The notes: generated by a model from the letters alone, not told the origin. A stretch of DNA of 64,000 nt from Devosia oryzisoli (GCF_014837245.1 NZ_JACYFU010000002.1:744001-808000); one strand, 5' to 3'. Positions 1 through 9,082 are shown, numbered from the stretch's first letter. Numbers and translations are program-made.

Positions 1-125
1 CCCACCAAAATTTTTTTGATATAAGCAAAGTTTCTTGTATGGTGGAAGCGAAATGTGAAGGTTTCTTGCCACCCGAAAATTCCCGGCGGGGCGGCTAAGC
101 CGCTGTTTGCAAAAAAGGATTGCTT

Positions 126-1199
126 GTGAGCTTCGAGCCCTCCACGGTTGCTCCTGCCCCCTCACCCGGCCTTGCCGGGCGCAAGGCGCGGCGGCGCGCC
201 GGAACCGTCCTGGGCTTCCTCATCACCCTCGCGCTCACTTTCCTCGGCCTTCTCGCCATCACCTTCTTCATCGGCCGCGTCGTGCCCATCGATCCGGTTC
301 TGTCCGTCGTTGGCGATCGCGCGACGCAGGCGCAGTACGACGCCGCCAAGGTCGCCATGGGGCTCGACCAACCCCTGATCATGCAGTTCGTCACCTATGT
401 GGGCAATGTGCTCACGGGTGACCTAGGGCAGTCCGTTTCCACCGGCCGTCCCGTCATCGAGGATCTGAGCCGGTTCTTCCCCGCCACTCTTGAAATGGCG
501 ACGCTCGGCATCCTGATCGGCGTGCTGCTGGGCGTGCCGCTCGGGGTCACGGCCGCCGCGCGTCAGGGGTCCTGGGTGGACCAGATCATTCGCGTCGTCG
601 GGTTGATGGGCTATTCCGTCCCGGCATTCTGGCTTGGGCTGGTGGGTCTGGCGATCTTCTACGCCCGGCTGCGCTGGGTGGGGGGACCGGGGCGGCTCGA
701 CATCTTCTACGACGGTCTCGTTTCTCCCGTGACCGGAATGATCCTGATCGATAGCCTACTTGCAGGCGAGATCGACATCTTCTGGAACGCCGTCACCCAT
801 CTCATCCTGCCGGCATCGGTGCTTGGCTTTTTCTCGCTCGCCTATATCGCGCGCATGACGCGTTCTTTCATGCTCGACCAGTTGGGCCAGGAATTCGTCA
901 CCACCGCCCGCGTCAAGGGCGTGCCCGAGCGCGTCGTCATCTGGCGCCACGCCTTCAATCCCATCCGCGTGCCGCTCATCACCGTCATCGGCCTCTCCTA
1001 TGCCGGGCTGCTCGAGGGGTCGGTGATGATCGAGACCGTCTTTTCCTGGCCCGGCATCGGCAATTATCTCACGACCGCCCTCCTCAACGCCGACATGAAC
1101 GCGGTGCTCGGCTCGACGCTGGTCATCGGCGCAGTGTTCATCTTCATCAACAAGATTTCCGACGTTCTCTACCGCGTCCTTGACCCGAGGGCGAAGTGA
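126..1199 (+). CDS. ABC transporter permease, DppB/OppB type
   Basis: Inner-membrane permease of a peptide/nickel-type ABC importer. About 357 residues with an N-terminal membrane helix (FLITLALTFLGLLAITFF), a periplasmic loop, then five more hydrophobic segments. The EAA-type coupling loop is at VKGVPERVVIWRHAFNPIRVP. I chose GTG at 126 because AAGGA (115-119) lies six bases ahead of it; the in-frame TTG at 120 would touch that ribosome site. It is the first gene of a dppBCDF-like set; the binding-protein gene normally upstream must lie outside the window. A 274-base gap with repeats separates it from its partner permease. Family assignment is firm; the substrate is unknown. Confidence 0.93.
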   Translation: MSFEPSTVAPAPSPGLAGRKARRRAGTVLGFLITLALTFLGLLAITFFIGRVVPIDPVLSVVGDRATQAQYDAAKVAMGLDQPLIMQFVTYVGNVLTGDLGQSVSTGRPVIEDLSRFFPATLEMATLGILIGVLLGVPLGVTAAARQGSWVDQIIRVVGLMGYSVPAFWLGLVGLAIFYARLRWVGGPGRLDIFYDGLVSPVTGMILIDSLLAGEIDIFWNAVTHLILPASVLGFFSLAYIARMTRSFMLDQLGQEFVTTARVKGVPERVVIWRHAFNPIRVPLITVIGLSYAGLLEGSVMIETVFSWPGIGNYLTTALLNADMNAVLGSTLVIGAVFIFINKISDVLYRVLDPRAK

Positions 1200-1315
1200 T
1201 GAACCCCAAGACAGCGACATGGTCACCCCTTTCCTTCTCCTCTGAGGGGACAAGGTGGCCTGCAAGGCCGGATAAGGAGTTCAGCATCTCGGCTAAAGCT
1301 GCTGGCTGTTCACCG

Positions 1316-1440
1316 CTCACCCCACCCTCTCCCCTGAAGGGGCGAGGGGGCGCAAGAGCCGATACATGCGCGTCGGTTCGAGCGCAGTCGGTGACCTCAT
1401 CGTCCCCTCGCCCCTTAGGGGAGAAGGCCAGGGTGAGGGG
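1316..1440. repeat. Imperfect inverted repeat inside the ABC operon
   Basis: Two arms of about 37-40 bases (1316-1352 and 1401-1440) are imperfect reverse complements, each built around CTCCCCTNAAGGGGCGAGG. A third, weaker relative (CCTTCTCCTCTGAGGGGAC) lies at about 1230-1250. Elements of this look are common between rhizobial genes. It sits in the gap between the two permease genes of one operon, so the transcript should fold here. No open reading frame of note is present in 1200-1473. Confidence 0.75.
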
Positions 1441-1473
1441 TTCTTCACGACCGGAAATCGCAGGTGCCTCCTC

Positions 1474-2376
1474 ATGACAACCCGCGCCTGGCTCCTGGCC
1501 GATAGTCCCACCTCGCGCTGGCAGGCCAGTGCCGGCCGGACCTATCGCGTGTTCACCCAACTCCTGCGCAATCCGCTCTCGGTGCTGGGCGGCGTCATTA
1601 TCCTCGTCCTGCTGCTGACGGCGGCCCTAGCTCCCTGGATCGCGCCCTATTCGGCCACGGGGCAGGATCTCGCCAACCGGCTGATGCCGCCGTCGGCCGC
1701 CCATTGGATGGGGACGGACGAGCTTGGGCGCGACATCTTCAGCCGCGTCATCTGGGGCTCGCAGATCACCCTGACCATCGTGCTGCTGGTGGCGCTGATC
1801 TCGGCACCGCTGGGGCTCATCATCGGCGCGGTGGCCGGCTATTTCGGCGGCTGGGTCGACAAGATCCTGATGGGCATCACCGACATCTTCCTCTCGCTGC
1901 CCAAGCTAATCCTGGCGCTGGCCTTCGTCGCTGCCCTCGGCCCCGGCATCAACAACGCCGTCATCGCCATCGCCATCACCTCGTGGCCGGCCTATGCCCG
2001 CATCGCCCGCGCCGAAACACTGACCATCCGCAACGCCGAATACATCCAAGCCGTGCAGCTGGCCGGCGGCGGCCCGATCCGCCTCATCGTGCGCCACATC
2101 CTGCCGCTCTGCACCTCGTCCATGATCATCCGCGTCACGCTCGACATGGCCGGCGTCATCCTGACCGCGGCGGGCTTGGGATTCATCGGCCTTGGCGCGC
2201 AGCCGCCGCTGCCCGAATGGGGGGCAATGATTTCGCGCGGCCGCACCTTCATCCTCGACCAGTGGTGGGTCGCCACCATGCCCGGCTTTGCCATCATCAT
2301 CGTCTCGCTCGGCTTCTGCTTCCTCGGCGATGGCTTGCGCGACGTGCTCGACCCCAAGAGCGAGGGAAAGTCGTGA
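1474..2376 (+). CDS. ABC transporter permease, DppC/OppC type
   Basis: Second permease of the peptide-type ABC importer, 300 residues from ATG 1474. The reading frame is open back to 1366, but that part is repeat sequence and encodes nothing family-like. It carries the OppC N-terminal helix ([19 protein letters not shown]), the family signature [17 protein letters not shown], and the EAA loop around [16 protein letters not shown]. The stop overlaps the start of the next gene (GTGA), so the downstream ATPases are translationally coupled to it. Confidence 0.93.
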   Translation: MTTRAWLLADSPTSRWQASAGRTYRVFTQLLRNPLSVLGGVIILVLLLTAALAPWIAPYSATGQDLANRLMPPSAAHWMGTDELGRDIFSRVIWGSQITLTIVLLVALISAPLGLIIGAVAGYFGGWVDKILMGITDIFLSLPKLILALAFVAALGPGINNAVIAIAITSWPAYARIARAETLTIRNAEYIQAVQLAGGGPIRLIVRHILPLCTSSMIIRVTLDMAGVILTAAGLGFIGLGAQPPLPEWGAMISRGRTFILDQWWVATMPGFAIIIVSLGFCFLGDGLRDVLDPKSEGKS

Positions 2377-3206
2377 CCCCGCTTCTCGCCGTCGAAGACC
2401 TTCGCGTCTCCTTCCCCACCCACTCGGGCCGGGTCGAGGTGGTCAAGGGCATTTCCTTCACTCTCGGGCGGGAGCGTCTGGGCATCGTCGGCGAATCGGG
2501 CTCGGGCAAATCCATGACCGGGCGCTCGATCCTGAAGCTGATCCGCAAGCCGGGCCTCGTCACCGCCGACCGTATGGAGTTCGACGGCATCGACCTCACC
2601 GCCCTGTCCGAGCACCAGATGCGCGCCATTCGCGGCGCCCGCATTTCCATGGTGATGCAGGACCCCAAATTCTCGCTCAATCCGGTGATGACCGTGGGTG
2701 AGCAGATCGCCGAGGCGCTGCTGACGCACCAGAAACTGGCGCGCAAGGATGTGCACCAGCGCGTCATTGCCATGCTCGAGGCCGTGCGCATCAACGATCC
2801 CGAACGCGTCGCCAAACTCTATCCGCACGAGGTCTCGGGCGGCATGGGCCAACGCGTCATGATCGCCATGATGCTTATCCCGGAACCGGAACTGCTGATC
2901 GCCGACGAACCCACTTCGGCCCTCGACGTCTCGGTGCAGGCGCAGGTGCTCGACATCATCGACGAGCTGGTGCGCAACAAGGGCATGGGCCTCATTCTCA
3001 TCAGCCACGATTTGGCGCTGGTGAGCCGGTATTGCGACCGCATCCTCGTCATGAACGCCGGCACTATCGTCGAGGAATGCGCGGCGGGCGAGCTCGCAAA
3101 CGCGCAGCACCCCTATACGCGCGGGCTTCTTGCCGCCATGCCCACCATCGACGAAGCCCGCGAGGAACTGCCCGTGCTCGACCGAACGCAGTGGGCCGGC
3201 ACATGA
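2373..3206 (+). CDS. ABC transporter ATP-binding protein, DppD/OppD type
   Basis: Cytoplasmic ATPase of the peptide-type importer, 277 residues. Walker A GESGSGKS is near residue 42, the Q-loop is VMQDP, the ABC signature is VSGGMGQR (SGGMGQ instead of the usual SGGQ), Walker B is [12 protein letters not shown] and the H-loop is ISHD. The C-terminal [12 protein letters not shown] segment is the oligopeptide-transporter motif. Start GTG 2373 overlaps the dppC-like stop by four bases. The frame is open upstream to 1704, but that stretch is only the shadow of the permease gene. It should form a heterodimer with the next ATPase. Confidence 0.93.
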   Translation: MTPLLAVEDLRVSFPTHSGRVEVVKGISFTLGRERLGIVGESGSGKSMTGRSILKLIRKPGLVTADRMEFDGIDLTALSEHQMRAIRGARISMVMQDPKFSLNPVMTVGEQIAEALLTHQKLARKDVHQRVIAMLEAVRINDPERVAKLYPHEVSGGMGQRVMIAMMLIPEPELLIADEPTSALDVSVQAQVLDIIDELVRNKGMGLILISHDLALVSRYCDRILVMNAGTIVEECAAGELANAQHPYTRGLLAAMPTIDEAREELPVLDRTQWAGT

Positions 3207-3937
3207 ATGCGCTGACCCTTGAAAACCTCGACATCTCCTATGGCGACACCCAGGTGGTGCACGGCGTGAACCTCTCCATTGCGGAAGGCGAAAGCTTCGC
3301 GCTGGTGGGCGAAAGTGGCTCGGGCAAATCCACGATCTTGCGCGCCATTGCCGGTCTTGCGCCCGATTGGGAGGGCGAGATCACGGTGATGGGCGAAAAG
3401 CGCAGCCATCGCGTCGAGCGCTCGGTGTCGCGCCAGGTGCAGATGGTGTTTCAGGATCCCTATGGCTCGCTGCATCCGCGCAAGACCATCGACGCGGCGC
3501 TCTCCGAACCCCTGGCCATCCACGGCATCGCCAATCGCGGCGAGAGGGTAGAGGCGATGCTGACCGCCGTCGGACTCGACCGGCGGTTCCGTTTCCGCTA
3601 TCCGCACCAGCTTTCGGGCGGCCAGCGGCAGCGCGTCGCCATTGCGCGGGCGCTGATGCTCGAGCCCAAGGTGATGCTGCTCGACGAACCCACCTCGGCG
3701 CTCGACGTGTCGGTGCAGGCCGAAATCCTCAACCTGCTCAAGCGCCTGCGGCGTGAGCAGGGACTGACCTTTCTGCTCGTCACCCACAATCTGCCGATCG
3801 TCAGTTTCCTCTGCGATCGCCTTGCCGTCATGCGCCACGGCCGCATCGTTGAAATCGCCGATGTCGCCCAGCTCAAGGCGGGGCAGCTGGTCGAGCCCTA
3901 TTCGCGCGAACTGCTCGCCGCGACGGAAGGAACATAG
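3203..3937 (+). CDS. ABC transporter ATP-binding protein, DppF/OppF type
   Basis: Second ATPase of the importer, 244 residues. It has Walker [10 protein letters not shown]-loop MVFQDPYGSLHPR (the DppF hallmark), signature LSGGQRQR, Walker [12 protein letters not shown] and H-loop VTHN. ATG 3203 overlaps the previous stop (ATGA). Slightly short for DppF because the C-terminal peptide-transporter extension is reduced to VEPYSRELLAA. It ends the dppBCDF-like unit. Confidence 0.93.
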   Translation: MNALTLENLDISYGDTQVVHGVNLSIAEGESFALVGESGSGKSTILRAIAGLAPDWEGEITVMGEKRSHRVERSVSRQVQMVFQDPYGSLHPRKTIDAALSEPLAIHGIANRGERVEAMLTAVGLDRRFRFRYPHQLSGGQRQRVAIARALMLEPKVMLLDEPTSALDVSVQAEILNLLKRLRREQGLTFLLVTHNLPIVSFLCDRLAVMRHGRIVEIADVAQLKAGQLVEPYSRELLAATEGT

Positions 3938-3953
3938 CTCCGACGCCCTCGAT

Positions 3954-4054
3954 CTCCTCCCTCCCCCTTGCGGGGAGGGCCGGGGGGGGGCCCGCAACCA
4001 CGATCTCCCGCGTGGCGCACCCCCTCCCATCCTCCCCCGTCAAGGGGGAGGTGC
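3954..4054. repeat. GC-rich inverted repeat cluster
   Basis: The 168-base gap between the last ATPase and the GAF gene is filled with short palindromes: CCTCCCCCTTGCGGGGAGG at about 3958-3977 and CCTCCCCCGTCAAGGGGGAGG at about 4031-4051, with a G9 tract between them. Its style resembles the element at 1316-1440. It could weaken or terminate transcription between the importer genes and the GAF gene; no T-run follows, so rho-independent termination is not clear. Confidence 0.65.
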
Positions 4055-4105
4055 CGTGCCGGTGTCGATCTTCACTCTCTCTAAAAACACCACAAAGGAC
4101 ACCCC

Positions 4106-4597
4106 ATGACCGATCATACCCCTGCCCTCGCCGCGTTCGACGCCGCCATCTCCAAGGCCAAGACCGCCGAAGCCGCGTTCACCGCCTTGCAGGATCTGGC
4201 GCGCGCCGTCGTCGGGGCCAAGCTCTTCACCGTCATGCTGGTGGACATGGAGGCCGAGCTGTCGCGCCGCGCTTATACCAGTGATCCGGTGAGCTACCCC
4301 ACTTCCGGTACCAAGCCGCTCAATTACGGTCCCTGGTTCGACATCGTGCATGGCAAGCGCGAGTTCTTCGTCGCCAACACCATCGAAGACATCGCCAAGG
4401 TGCTGTTCGACCACGAGCTCATCAACGAGCTCGGCTGCCAGTCGGTGGTCAATGTCCCGCTCATCCTCAAGGACGAACTTGTGGGCTGCATGAACCTGCT
4501 CGACGTGGCGCATCATTATACGCCCGAGCGCCTGCAGTTGATCCGTGATGTTCTGGTCATCCCGGCAAAGCTGGCAGTCCTGGCTGCCCGCGAATAG
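4106..4597 (+). CDS. GAF domain-containing protein
   Basis: 163-residue soluble protein made of one GAF domain over nearly its full length. A helix at the N terminus is followed by GAKLFTVMLVDMEAELSRRAYTSDP, then INELGCQSVVNVPLILKDELVGCMNLLDV, the typical GAF core, and the closing YTPERLQLIRDVLVIPAKLAV helix. GAF domains bind small molecules; no output domain is attached, so it may sense a ligand or bind the pathway substrate. It lies downstream of the importer genes and ends at a strong hairpin. The ligand is not predictable from sequence. Confidence 0.85.
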   Translation: MTDHTPALAAFDAAISKAKTAEAAFTALQDLARAVVGAKLFTVMLVDMEAELSRRAYTSDPVSYPTSGTKPLNYGPWFDIVHGKREFFVANTIEDIAKVLFDHELINELGCQSVVNVPLILKDELVGCMNLLDVAHHYTPERLQLIRDVLVIPAKLAVLAARE

Positions 4598-4605
4598 TTG
4601 ACGGC

Positions 4606-4642
4606 AAAAAAGGACCCCGGCCTGTGTGCATGGGCCGGGGTC
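4606..4642. terminator. Bidirectional terminator hairpin
   Basis: Perfect 10-bp stem GACCCCGGCC / GGCCGGGGTC (4613-4642) between two convergent genes. Read on the minus strand the stem is followed by CTTTTTT, a classical rho-independent terminator for the SnoaL unit. Read on the plus strand it lacks a T-run and is weaker for the GAF gene. Confidence 0.8.
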
Positions 4643-4836
4643 ATAACTCTGCATGGGAGTTTTGGAGGTGCAGGAGGCAAATCCTACACTCATCCAACGG
4701 GCCCGAAGGCAACAGGTTGCAGCCAAGTTAACATTGCATTTTACCGATCGATCAAACCCGCGTGATCGGACGCTGTGTCTTTGCCCGGTCCGGCTGCGGG
4801 AAGGCCGGCTGCCCTCCCCTGTGGCCGCCATCCGCC

Positions 4837-6771
4837 TCACGCCCCGGCGTTGGCTTCGTCCGCCAGCTGCCCCAGCTTGACCTGGGTGAGCAGGCTCAAT
4901 TCGTCATAGACGTTCCACTCGTCGACGATCTTGCCATCCTTCCAATGGTAATGGCTCATGCCCATGACCTGGACGCGCTTGCCGGTCGGGTCGCCCAGCG
5001 TGGCGAGAATGCCATAGCCGAGGTGGTGGCCTTCCATGATCCAGCGCACCGCAACCTTGGTGCCGCCCTCTTCGCAGGGGTTGGACGCCACGTGCTGGAT
5101 TTCGAAGGACGCGTCGGGCAACGACCCGATCAGCCCCAGATGCTGGTGGATGATGGCGGCGTGGCCATAGAGCTCCTTCATCAACGGCCCGTGGTACTGC
5201 GCATTGGGGGCATAGTCGCGAGCGATGCGGCCGAACATGCGCTTGGTGAACACCTCGTGCAGCATCTCGATGGTCTGGGCTTCGACGTCGTTGTGCGCGA
5301 GCGAGGTATCGGCGCCCTCCGCTGGCGGCGTCTGGCCGAGGAACCTGCGATTTTCGCCGATATCGAGCGAAAGGAGGCCCGCATCGAACTTGGCTTTTGC
5401 GGTGCGCATGGCGAAGTGGTGCGGGTCGAGCCCCAATTGCTGGATGATGGCCATGGTGTCGGCGACGACCCATTCGCGATAGATCTTGTTGCGGTGCACC
5501 ATGCAGTCGGCAATGGTCCGCGACACGAACGGGCGCCCGGTCGGCTGGCCCAGGTGTCCGTATTGCGTGTGGCGGCCCGAGCCAGTCACCAGATGGCTTG
5601 TGTAGAAGCCGTCCTGGTCGTTGCCGTTCCAGATTACCTGCGTGCCCATGCCGCGCCGTTCTGGGAACGAGACCAGCCGCTGGATGGTGTCGCGCACCAC
5701 GTCCTCGCGGTTGTAGATGGTGCCGGTGGTGCCGTAGAGCACACAGTTATGGGTGTAGTGGGTGTAGATCAGCCCGATATCGCGCTCGTCCCAGATCTTG
5801 TGGGTGCAGCGGATGATGTAGTCGACGATGTCGGTGTAGATGTCGTCGAACCCCTCCATCGCCTGTGAGCGAGGCCGATTTGTCGGGGCCAGGTCGGGAT
5901 AGTCGCGGCGTTCCACCTGCAGCACGGATTCTTCCAGGGCGACGGGCGAGGCGCCCTTGGTCTTGGGGTTGCTCGTGGGGTCGCTCATGGTGTCTCCTTG
6001 CGCCGTGGACGGCGGTTTCGTGGGTTGCGGTTCCCAGGCCAGCCAGTCGCGCACATGACGCGCCAGCTCGGCCGGATTTTCAAGCGGGGCGAAGTGGCCC
6101 GCTTGCGGAATGGTGAAAAAGCGGGCGCCGGGGATGGCGTCAGCCATCTCGCGATGGGCATCGAGGGGACAGACCTGCTCTTCCGCTCCGGCGACCACAA
6201 ACGTCGGCACGGCTATTGCGTCGAGACGCGGGCGGCTGTCCGACCGGTGGATGGCAATTTCGGCCTGTTCGGCCAGGCGCTGCGGCCCGCAGTCGCGGGC
6301 CATCGCCAAGATGGTTCGGCGCAATCTCTCGTCGGCAGCGTGAACCGGCGCGACAAGGGTGGGCCAGCTGTCGAGGACGAAACTGTCTATGTCCCCGGCC
6401 TCTGCCTTGCGAACTGCGGCGCGCCGCAGCTTCGCGTTCTCGCGCGGATCGGGCCGCGCCGTCGTATCCACCAGCGCCAGCCGCTCGATGCGCTGGGGCG
6501 CCTGCGCAATCATCTCGAGGGCGACGATGCCGCCCAGGGAAAATCCGAGCAGCGCGAACCGGTCCGGCGCCTGTGCCAGGAGCCGCTGCGCCATCTGGGG
6601 TGTGGAGCGCGCGCCGGCCAGCGGCACCACCATCGCATCCGGCCAGTCGAGCGCGTCGAGCAGCGGGCCGAACAGCCGCTCGTCGCAGGCCGTGCCCGGA
6701 AGCAGCAGCAGCGGCACGCGCGGCGTACCGCGATGCTCTCGCTCCTGATGCGGGTCGATATGGGTGTTCAT
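4837..6771 (-). CDS. Alpha/beta hydrolase fused to double SnoaL/NTF2-like protein
   Basis: One 644-residue open frame. Residues 10-250 are an alpha/beta hydrolase: oxyanion region LLLLPGTACDERLF, nucleophile elbow GFSLGG (Ser near 97), and late histidine in QAGHFAPLENP. Residues 262-644 hold two SnoaL/NTF2-like domains, the second ending MSHYHWKDGKIVDEWNVYDE. At 5988 an in-frame ATG has its own ribosome site (AAGGAGACACCATG), so the SnoaL part (4837-5988, 383 residues) may also, or only, be made separately. It is divergent from the first HisD-like gene across a LacI-type operator. The reaction is unknown; SnoaL folds carry cyclase, isomerase or hydrolase activities. Confidence 0.85.
   Translation of the reverse strand: MNTHIDPHQEREHRGTPRVPLLLLPGTACDERLFGPLLDALDWPDAMVVPLAGARSTPQMAQRLLAQAPDRFALLGFSLGGIVALEMIAQAPQRIERLALVDTTARPDPRENAKLRRAAVRKAEAGDIDSFVLDSWPTLVAPVHAADERLRRTILAMARDCGPQRLAEQAEIAIHRSDSRPRLDAIAVPTFVVAGAEEQVCPLDAHREMADAIPGARFFTIPQAGHFAPLENPAELARHVRDWLAWEPQPTKPPSTAQGDTMSDPTSNPKTKGASPVALEESVLQVERRDYPDLAPTNRPRSQAMEGFDDIYTDIVDYIIRCTHKIWDERDIGLIYTHYTHNCVLYGTTGTIYNREDVVRDTIQRLVSFPERRGMGTQVIWNGNDQDGFYTSHLVTGSGRHTQYGHLGQPTGRPFVSRTIADCMVHRNKIYREWVVADTMAIIQQLGLDPHHFAMRTAKAKFDAGLLSLDIGENRRFLGQTPPAEGADTSLAHNDVEAQTIEMLHEVFTKRMFGRIARDYAPNAQYHGPLMKELYGHAAIIHQHLGLIGSLPDASFEIQHVASNPCEEGGTKVAVRWIMEGHHLGYGILATLGDPTGKRVQVMGMSHYHWKDGKIVDEWNVYDELSLLTQVKLGQLADEANAGA
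5988..5996 (-). promoter_or_regulatory. Internal ribosome-binding site and start within the fusion
   Basis: On the minus strand AAGGAG lies six bases before an ATG whose product starts MSDPTSNPK, exactly at the linker between the hydrolase and SnoaL parts. An intact ribosome site at a domain border suggests that the two proteins were separate and lost the stop between them, or that both long and short products are made. Confidence 0.6.
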
Positions 6772-6835
6772 CTCACCGGGTGGCTTGGCCCCGAAATCAG
6801 CCGGGACGGGAACTCGGAAAAAACACTGGCAAATC

Positions 6836-6851
6836 TTGAATACGTATGCAA
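6836..6851. promoter_or_regulatory. LacI-type operator, site A
   Basis: TTGAATACGTATGCAA, 15 of 16 matches to the palindrome TTGCATACGTATGCAA found in four other places up to 21034. It lies between the divergent hydrolase/SnoaL gene (start 6771) and the first HisD-like gene (start 6930), so it can control both. The central CG and TGCA ends fit LacI-family operators. Confidence 0.75.
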
Positions 6852-6929
6852 GATCGATTTCAGTCGCAGTGATCCCGGCATGCCCGCGGTCTCACGCACC
6901 GTCTTCGCACGCTTATCCGGAGCCCAGTC

Positions 6930-8219
6930 ATGAACCAGTCCCCCTTCCCCGGCGTCACCTATGTGAAGGCCCCCGAGCGGTCCTCGGTGAGCGACAACGC
7001 GCCGGTCGAGGCTCTGGTGAGCGAAATCATCGCCAATGTCCGCAAGAACGGCGACGCGGCCGTGCGGAAGTATTCCGCCAGGTTCGACAAGGCGGAGCTC
7101 GATGCTTTCGAGGTTACGGCCGAGGAGCGGGAAGCGGCGCTGGCAGAGCTGGACCCGCAGACGCGCAAGGACACCGAATTCGCGATTGCCAATGTGCGGC
7201 GCTTCGCCGAAGCGCAGCTTGCCACCATTCTCCCCCTCGAGGTCGAGCCGCTGCCCGGCGTCCATATGGGCCACCGCGTCATCCCCATCGAGCGTGTCGG
7301 CTGCTACGTTCCCGGTGGCCGCTATCCCCTGCTCTCGGCGCCGATCATGACCATCGTTCCCGCCAAGGTCGCCGGCGTCGACGAGGTCATCGCCTGCCTT
7401 CCGCCCAATGCGCACAAGGCGATGATTGCCGGCTGCGCGCTGTCCGGCGCCGACCGCATCTTCCGCATCGGCGGCGCCCAGGCCATCGCCGCTATGGCCT
7501 ATGGCACCGAGACCGTTCCGGCCGTCAACAAGATCGTCGGCCCGGGCAACGCGTTCGTCAACGAAGCCAAGCGCCAGGTGTTCGGACCGGTCGGCATCGA
7601 CCAACTCGCCGGCCCCTCGGAAATCTTTGTCGTCGCCGACTCCTCGGGCGATGCCGAGATGATCGCCACCGATCTCCTGGCCCAGGCCGAGCACGATATC
7701 CGCACCCGCGTGGGGCTGATCACGACCGACCGGGCGCTGGCCGAAGCAACGCTCACACAGGTCGAAGCGCAGCTCGAAACACTCTCCACCGCCAATACCG
7801 CCGGCGAAGCCTGGATCAACTATGGCGAAATCACCGTCTGCGACAGCGAAGAAGCGATGATGGCCTACTCCGATCTCATCGCCGCCGAGCATCTGCAGGT
7901 GCATACCGTCGACGCGAAAGCCTTTGCCAAGCGCTTGCGCAATTACGGCTCGCTGTTCATCGGCGAACTGGCCTCGGTGGTCTATTCCGACAAGAATTCG
8001 GGCACGAACCATACCCTGCCCACCATGGGCGCGGGCCGCTACACCGGCGGCCTCTGGGTCGGCGCCTATGTCAAGATCGCCACCCACCAGTGGCTCGACG
8101 AAGAGGGCGTCAAGCAGGTCGCCTCGCCCGCCGCCCGCCAATCGGCCAGCGAAGGTCTCGAAGGCCACCGCCGCGCCGCGCAGCTGCGTCTGGACCGCAT
8201 GCAGTCCAAGGCCAACTGA
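6930..8219 (+). CDS. Histidinol dehydrogenase-like NAD-dependent dehydrogenase (copy 1)
   Basis: 429 residues, full family length. HisD catalytic and zinc residues are kept: QAEH (zinc Gln and His), AAEHLQ (Glu-His base pair), the Asp of [14 protein letters not shown], and the late His in LEGHRRA. NAD-binding [15 protein letters not shown] and GPGNAFVNEAKRQ are typical. No other histidine genes are nearby, and a second copy shares the regulon, so it probably oxidises a different alcohol. The family includes sulfopropanediol dehydrogenase HpsN, which shows that such a switch occurs. GGAG precedes ATG 6930, and a terminator follows directly. Confidence 0.88.
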   Translation: MNQSPFPGVTYVKAPERSSVSDNAPVEALVSEIIANVRKNGDAAVRKYSARFDKAELDAFEVTAEEREAALAELDPQTRKDTEFAIANVRRFAEAQLATILPLEVEPLPGVHMGHRVIPIERVGCYVPGGRYPLLSAPIMTIVPAKVAGVDEVIACLPPNAHKAMIAGCALSGADRIFRIGGAQAIAAMAYGTETVPAVNKIVGPGNAFVNEAKRQVFGPVGIDQLAGPSEIFVVADSSGDAEMIATDLLAQAEHDIRTRVGLITTDRALAEATLTQVEAQLETLSTANTAGEAWINYGEITVCDSEEAMMAYSDLIAAEHLQVHTVDAKAFAKRLRNYGSLFIGELASVVYSDKNSGTNHTLPTMGAGRYTGGLWVGAYVKIATHQWLDEEGVKQVASPAARQSASEGLEGHRRAAQLRLDRMQSKAN

Positions 8220-8225
8220 ACGCAA

Positions 8226-8250
8226 AAGGCCCGCGCAAGCGGGCCTTCTT
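8226..8250 (+). terminator. Rho-independent terminator after HisD-like copy 1
   Basis: Perfect nine-bp stem AAGGCCCGC / GCGGGCCTT with a GCAA loop, followed by CTT, seven bases after the stop codon. The T-run is short, but the upstream AAAA makes it also fit the opposite strand. Confidence 0.8.
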
Positions 8251-8270
8251 GCATCCTACTTTTTGTTCTC

Positions 8271-8346
8271 CGTCATTGCCCGGCTTGTCCGGGCAATCCA
8301 TCTTGCGGGCGCATGGACCACCCGGACAAGCCGGGTGGTGACGGGG
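8271..8346. repeat. Palindromic intergenic repeat (two inverted copies)
   Basis: Two 30-base units in inverted order: the left reads CGTCATTGCCCGGCTTGTCC and on to ATCCA, and the right, reverse-complemented, starts CGTCACCACCCGGCTTGTCC. Each unit is itself palindromic (GCCCGGCTTGTCCGGGC; CACCCGGCTTGTCCGGGTG) and the differences are compensatory, so both stems are preserved. The same units recur at 11600-11745. Lies between convergent genes. Confidence 0.8.
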
Positions 8347-8360
8347 CGGAGAGATCGCCA

Positions 8361-9062
8361 TTACTTGATCTCATCTGCCTCAAGCCACGCCTGTTTTAGT
8401 TTCTCGATCGTAAACCCCGGAGCCCGGGCCGCCGACAAGATCGGCACTTCCTTGCGCATCACCACGTCGATGGCCCAGGCCATGCGCTGGATATGATCGG
8501 CCGGGATTACCACCGCTCCGTGCCGGTCGGCATGGATCAAATCGTCGGGTCGCACGCTCATGCCGAACACCGTCACCGGGCAGTCGAGCTCCGTGACATG
8601 CACGAAGGCATGGCTCGGGCCCACCGCCCCGGCGATCACCTGGTAGCCCTCGTCGAGCATGCCTAGATCGCGCAACACCCCGTTGGTGAGCGTCCCGGCA
8701 ATGCCCAGCCCCTTGTGCTGGGCCACCTGCATCTCGCCCCAGAAGCCGCCGATGACATGGGGCCAATCGGTGTCCTCGATGACCACCACGTTCGGCCCCT
8801 CACCCGCCGCGACATACTCGTAATACTTCATGCGCAGCGCCCGCACCTCGGCGGCCGGCTTCTGCGCCGGCGACGACGCGCGGATCTTTGCGGTCCGCGC
8901 AAACCCCACCACCGGCGGCAGTCCCGGATCGGCGCAGACCACCGGCGTCTTGGTAAACCCCTCGGCCGTCCGCCCGCCCATGACGTGCTCAAGCGCATTG
9001 CATACGGTCGGCGTATCGGCCTTGCGCAGAGCGGCCAGCGTTTCGGGTGAAATCGTGGGCAT
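8361..9062 (-). CDS. RraA/HMG-aldolase family protein
   Basis: 233 residues across the RraA-like fold. It carries the family signature region GIAGTLTNGVLRDLGML, which supplies the Arg-Asp pair used by 4-hydroxy-4-methyl-2-oxoglutarate/oxaloacetate aldolases, and IHADRHGAVVIPADH near the C terminus. Members are either aldolases/decarboxylases of 2-keto acids or regulators of RNase E; inside a catabolic unit the enzymatic role is more likely. It is last in the cupin - MetE-like - RraA unit (minus strand), 123 bases after the MetE-like gene with a repeat between. Confidence 0.85.
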   Translation of the reverse strand: MPTISPETLAALRKADTPTVCNALEHVMGGRTAEGFTKTPVVCADPGLPPVVGFARTAKIRASSPAQKPAAEVRALRMKYYEYVAAGEGPNVVVIEDTDWPHVIGGFWGEMQVAQHKGLGIAGTLTNGVLRDLGMLDEGYQVIAGAVGPSHAFVHVTELDCPVTVFGMSVRPDDLIHADRHGAVVIPADHIQRMAWAIDVVMRKEVPILSAARAPGFTIEKLKQAWLEADEIK

Positions 9063-9082
9063 GTTTCCTCCTTACAACAACA

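Noticed and set aside
1..119. Possible gene end or terminator at left edge
   Set aside because: Only a five-bp hairpin (GCGGC TAA GCCGC) is seen; nothing supports a gene in these bases.
6930..8219. True histidine biosynthesis (hisD)
   Set aside because: No other his gene is near, there are two copies under a catabolic LacI regulator, and neighbours are degradative.
6764..8341. Long open frame overlapping HisD-like copy 1
   Set aside because: It is a GC-rich alternative frame full of Arg/Ala runs with no family-like segment; the HisD-like frame explains the region completely.
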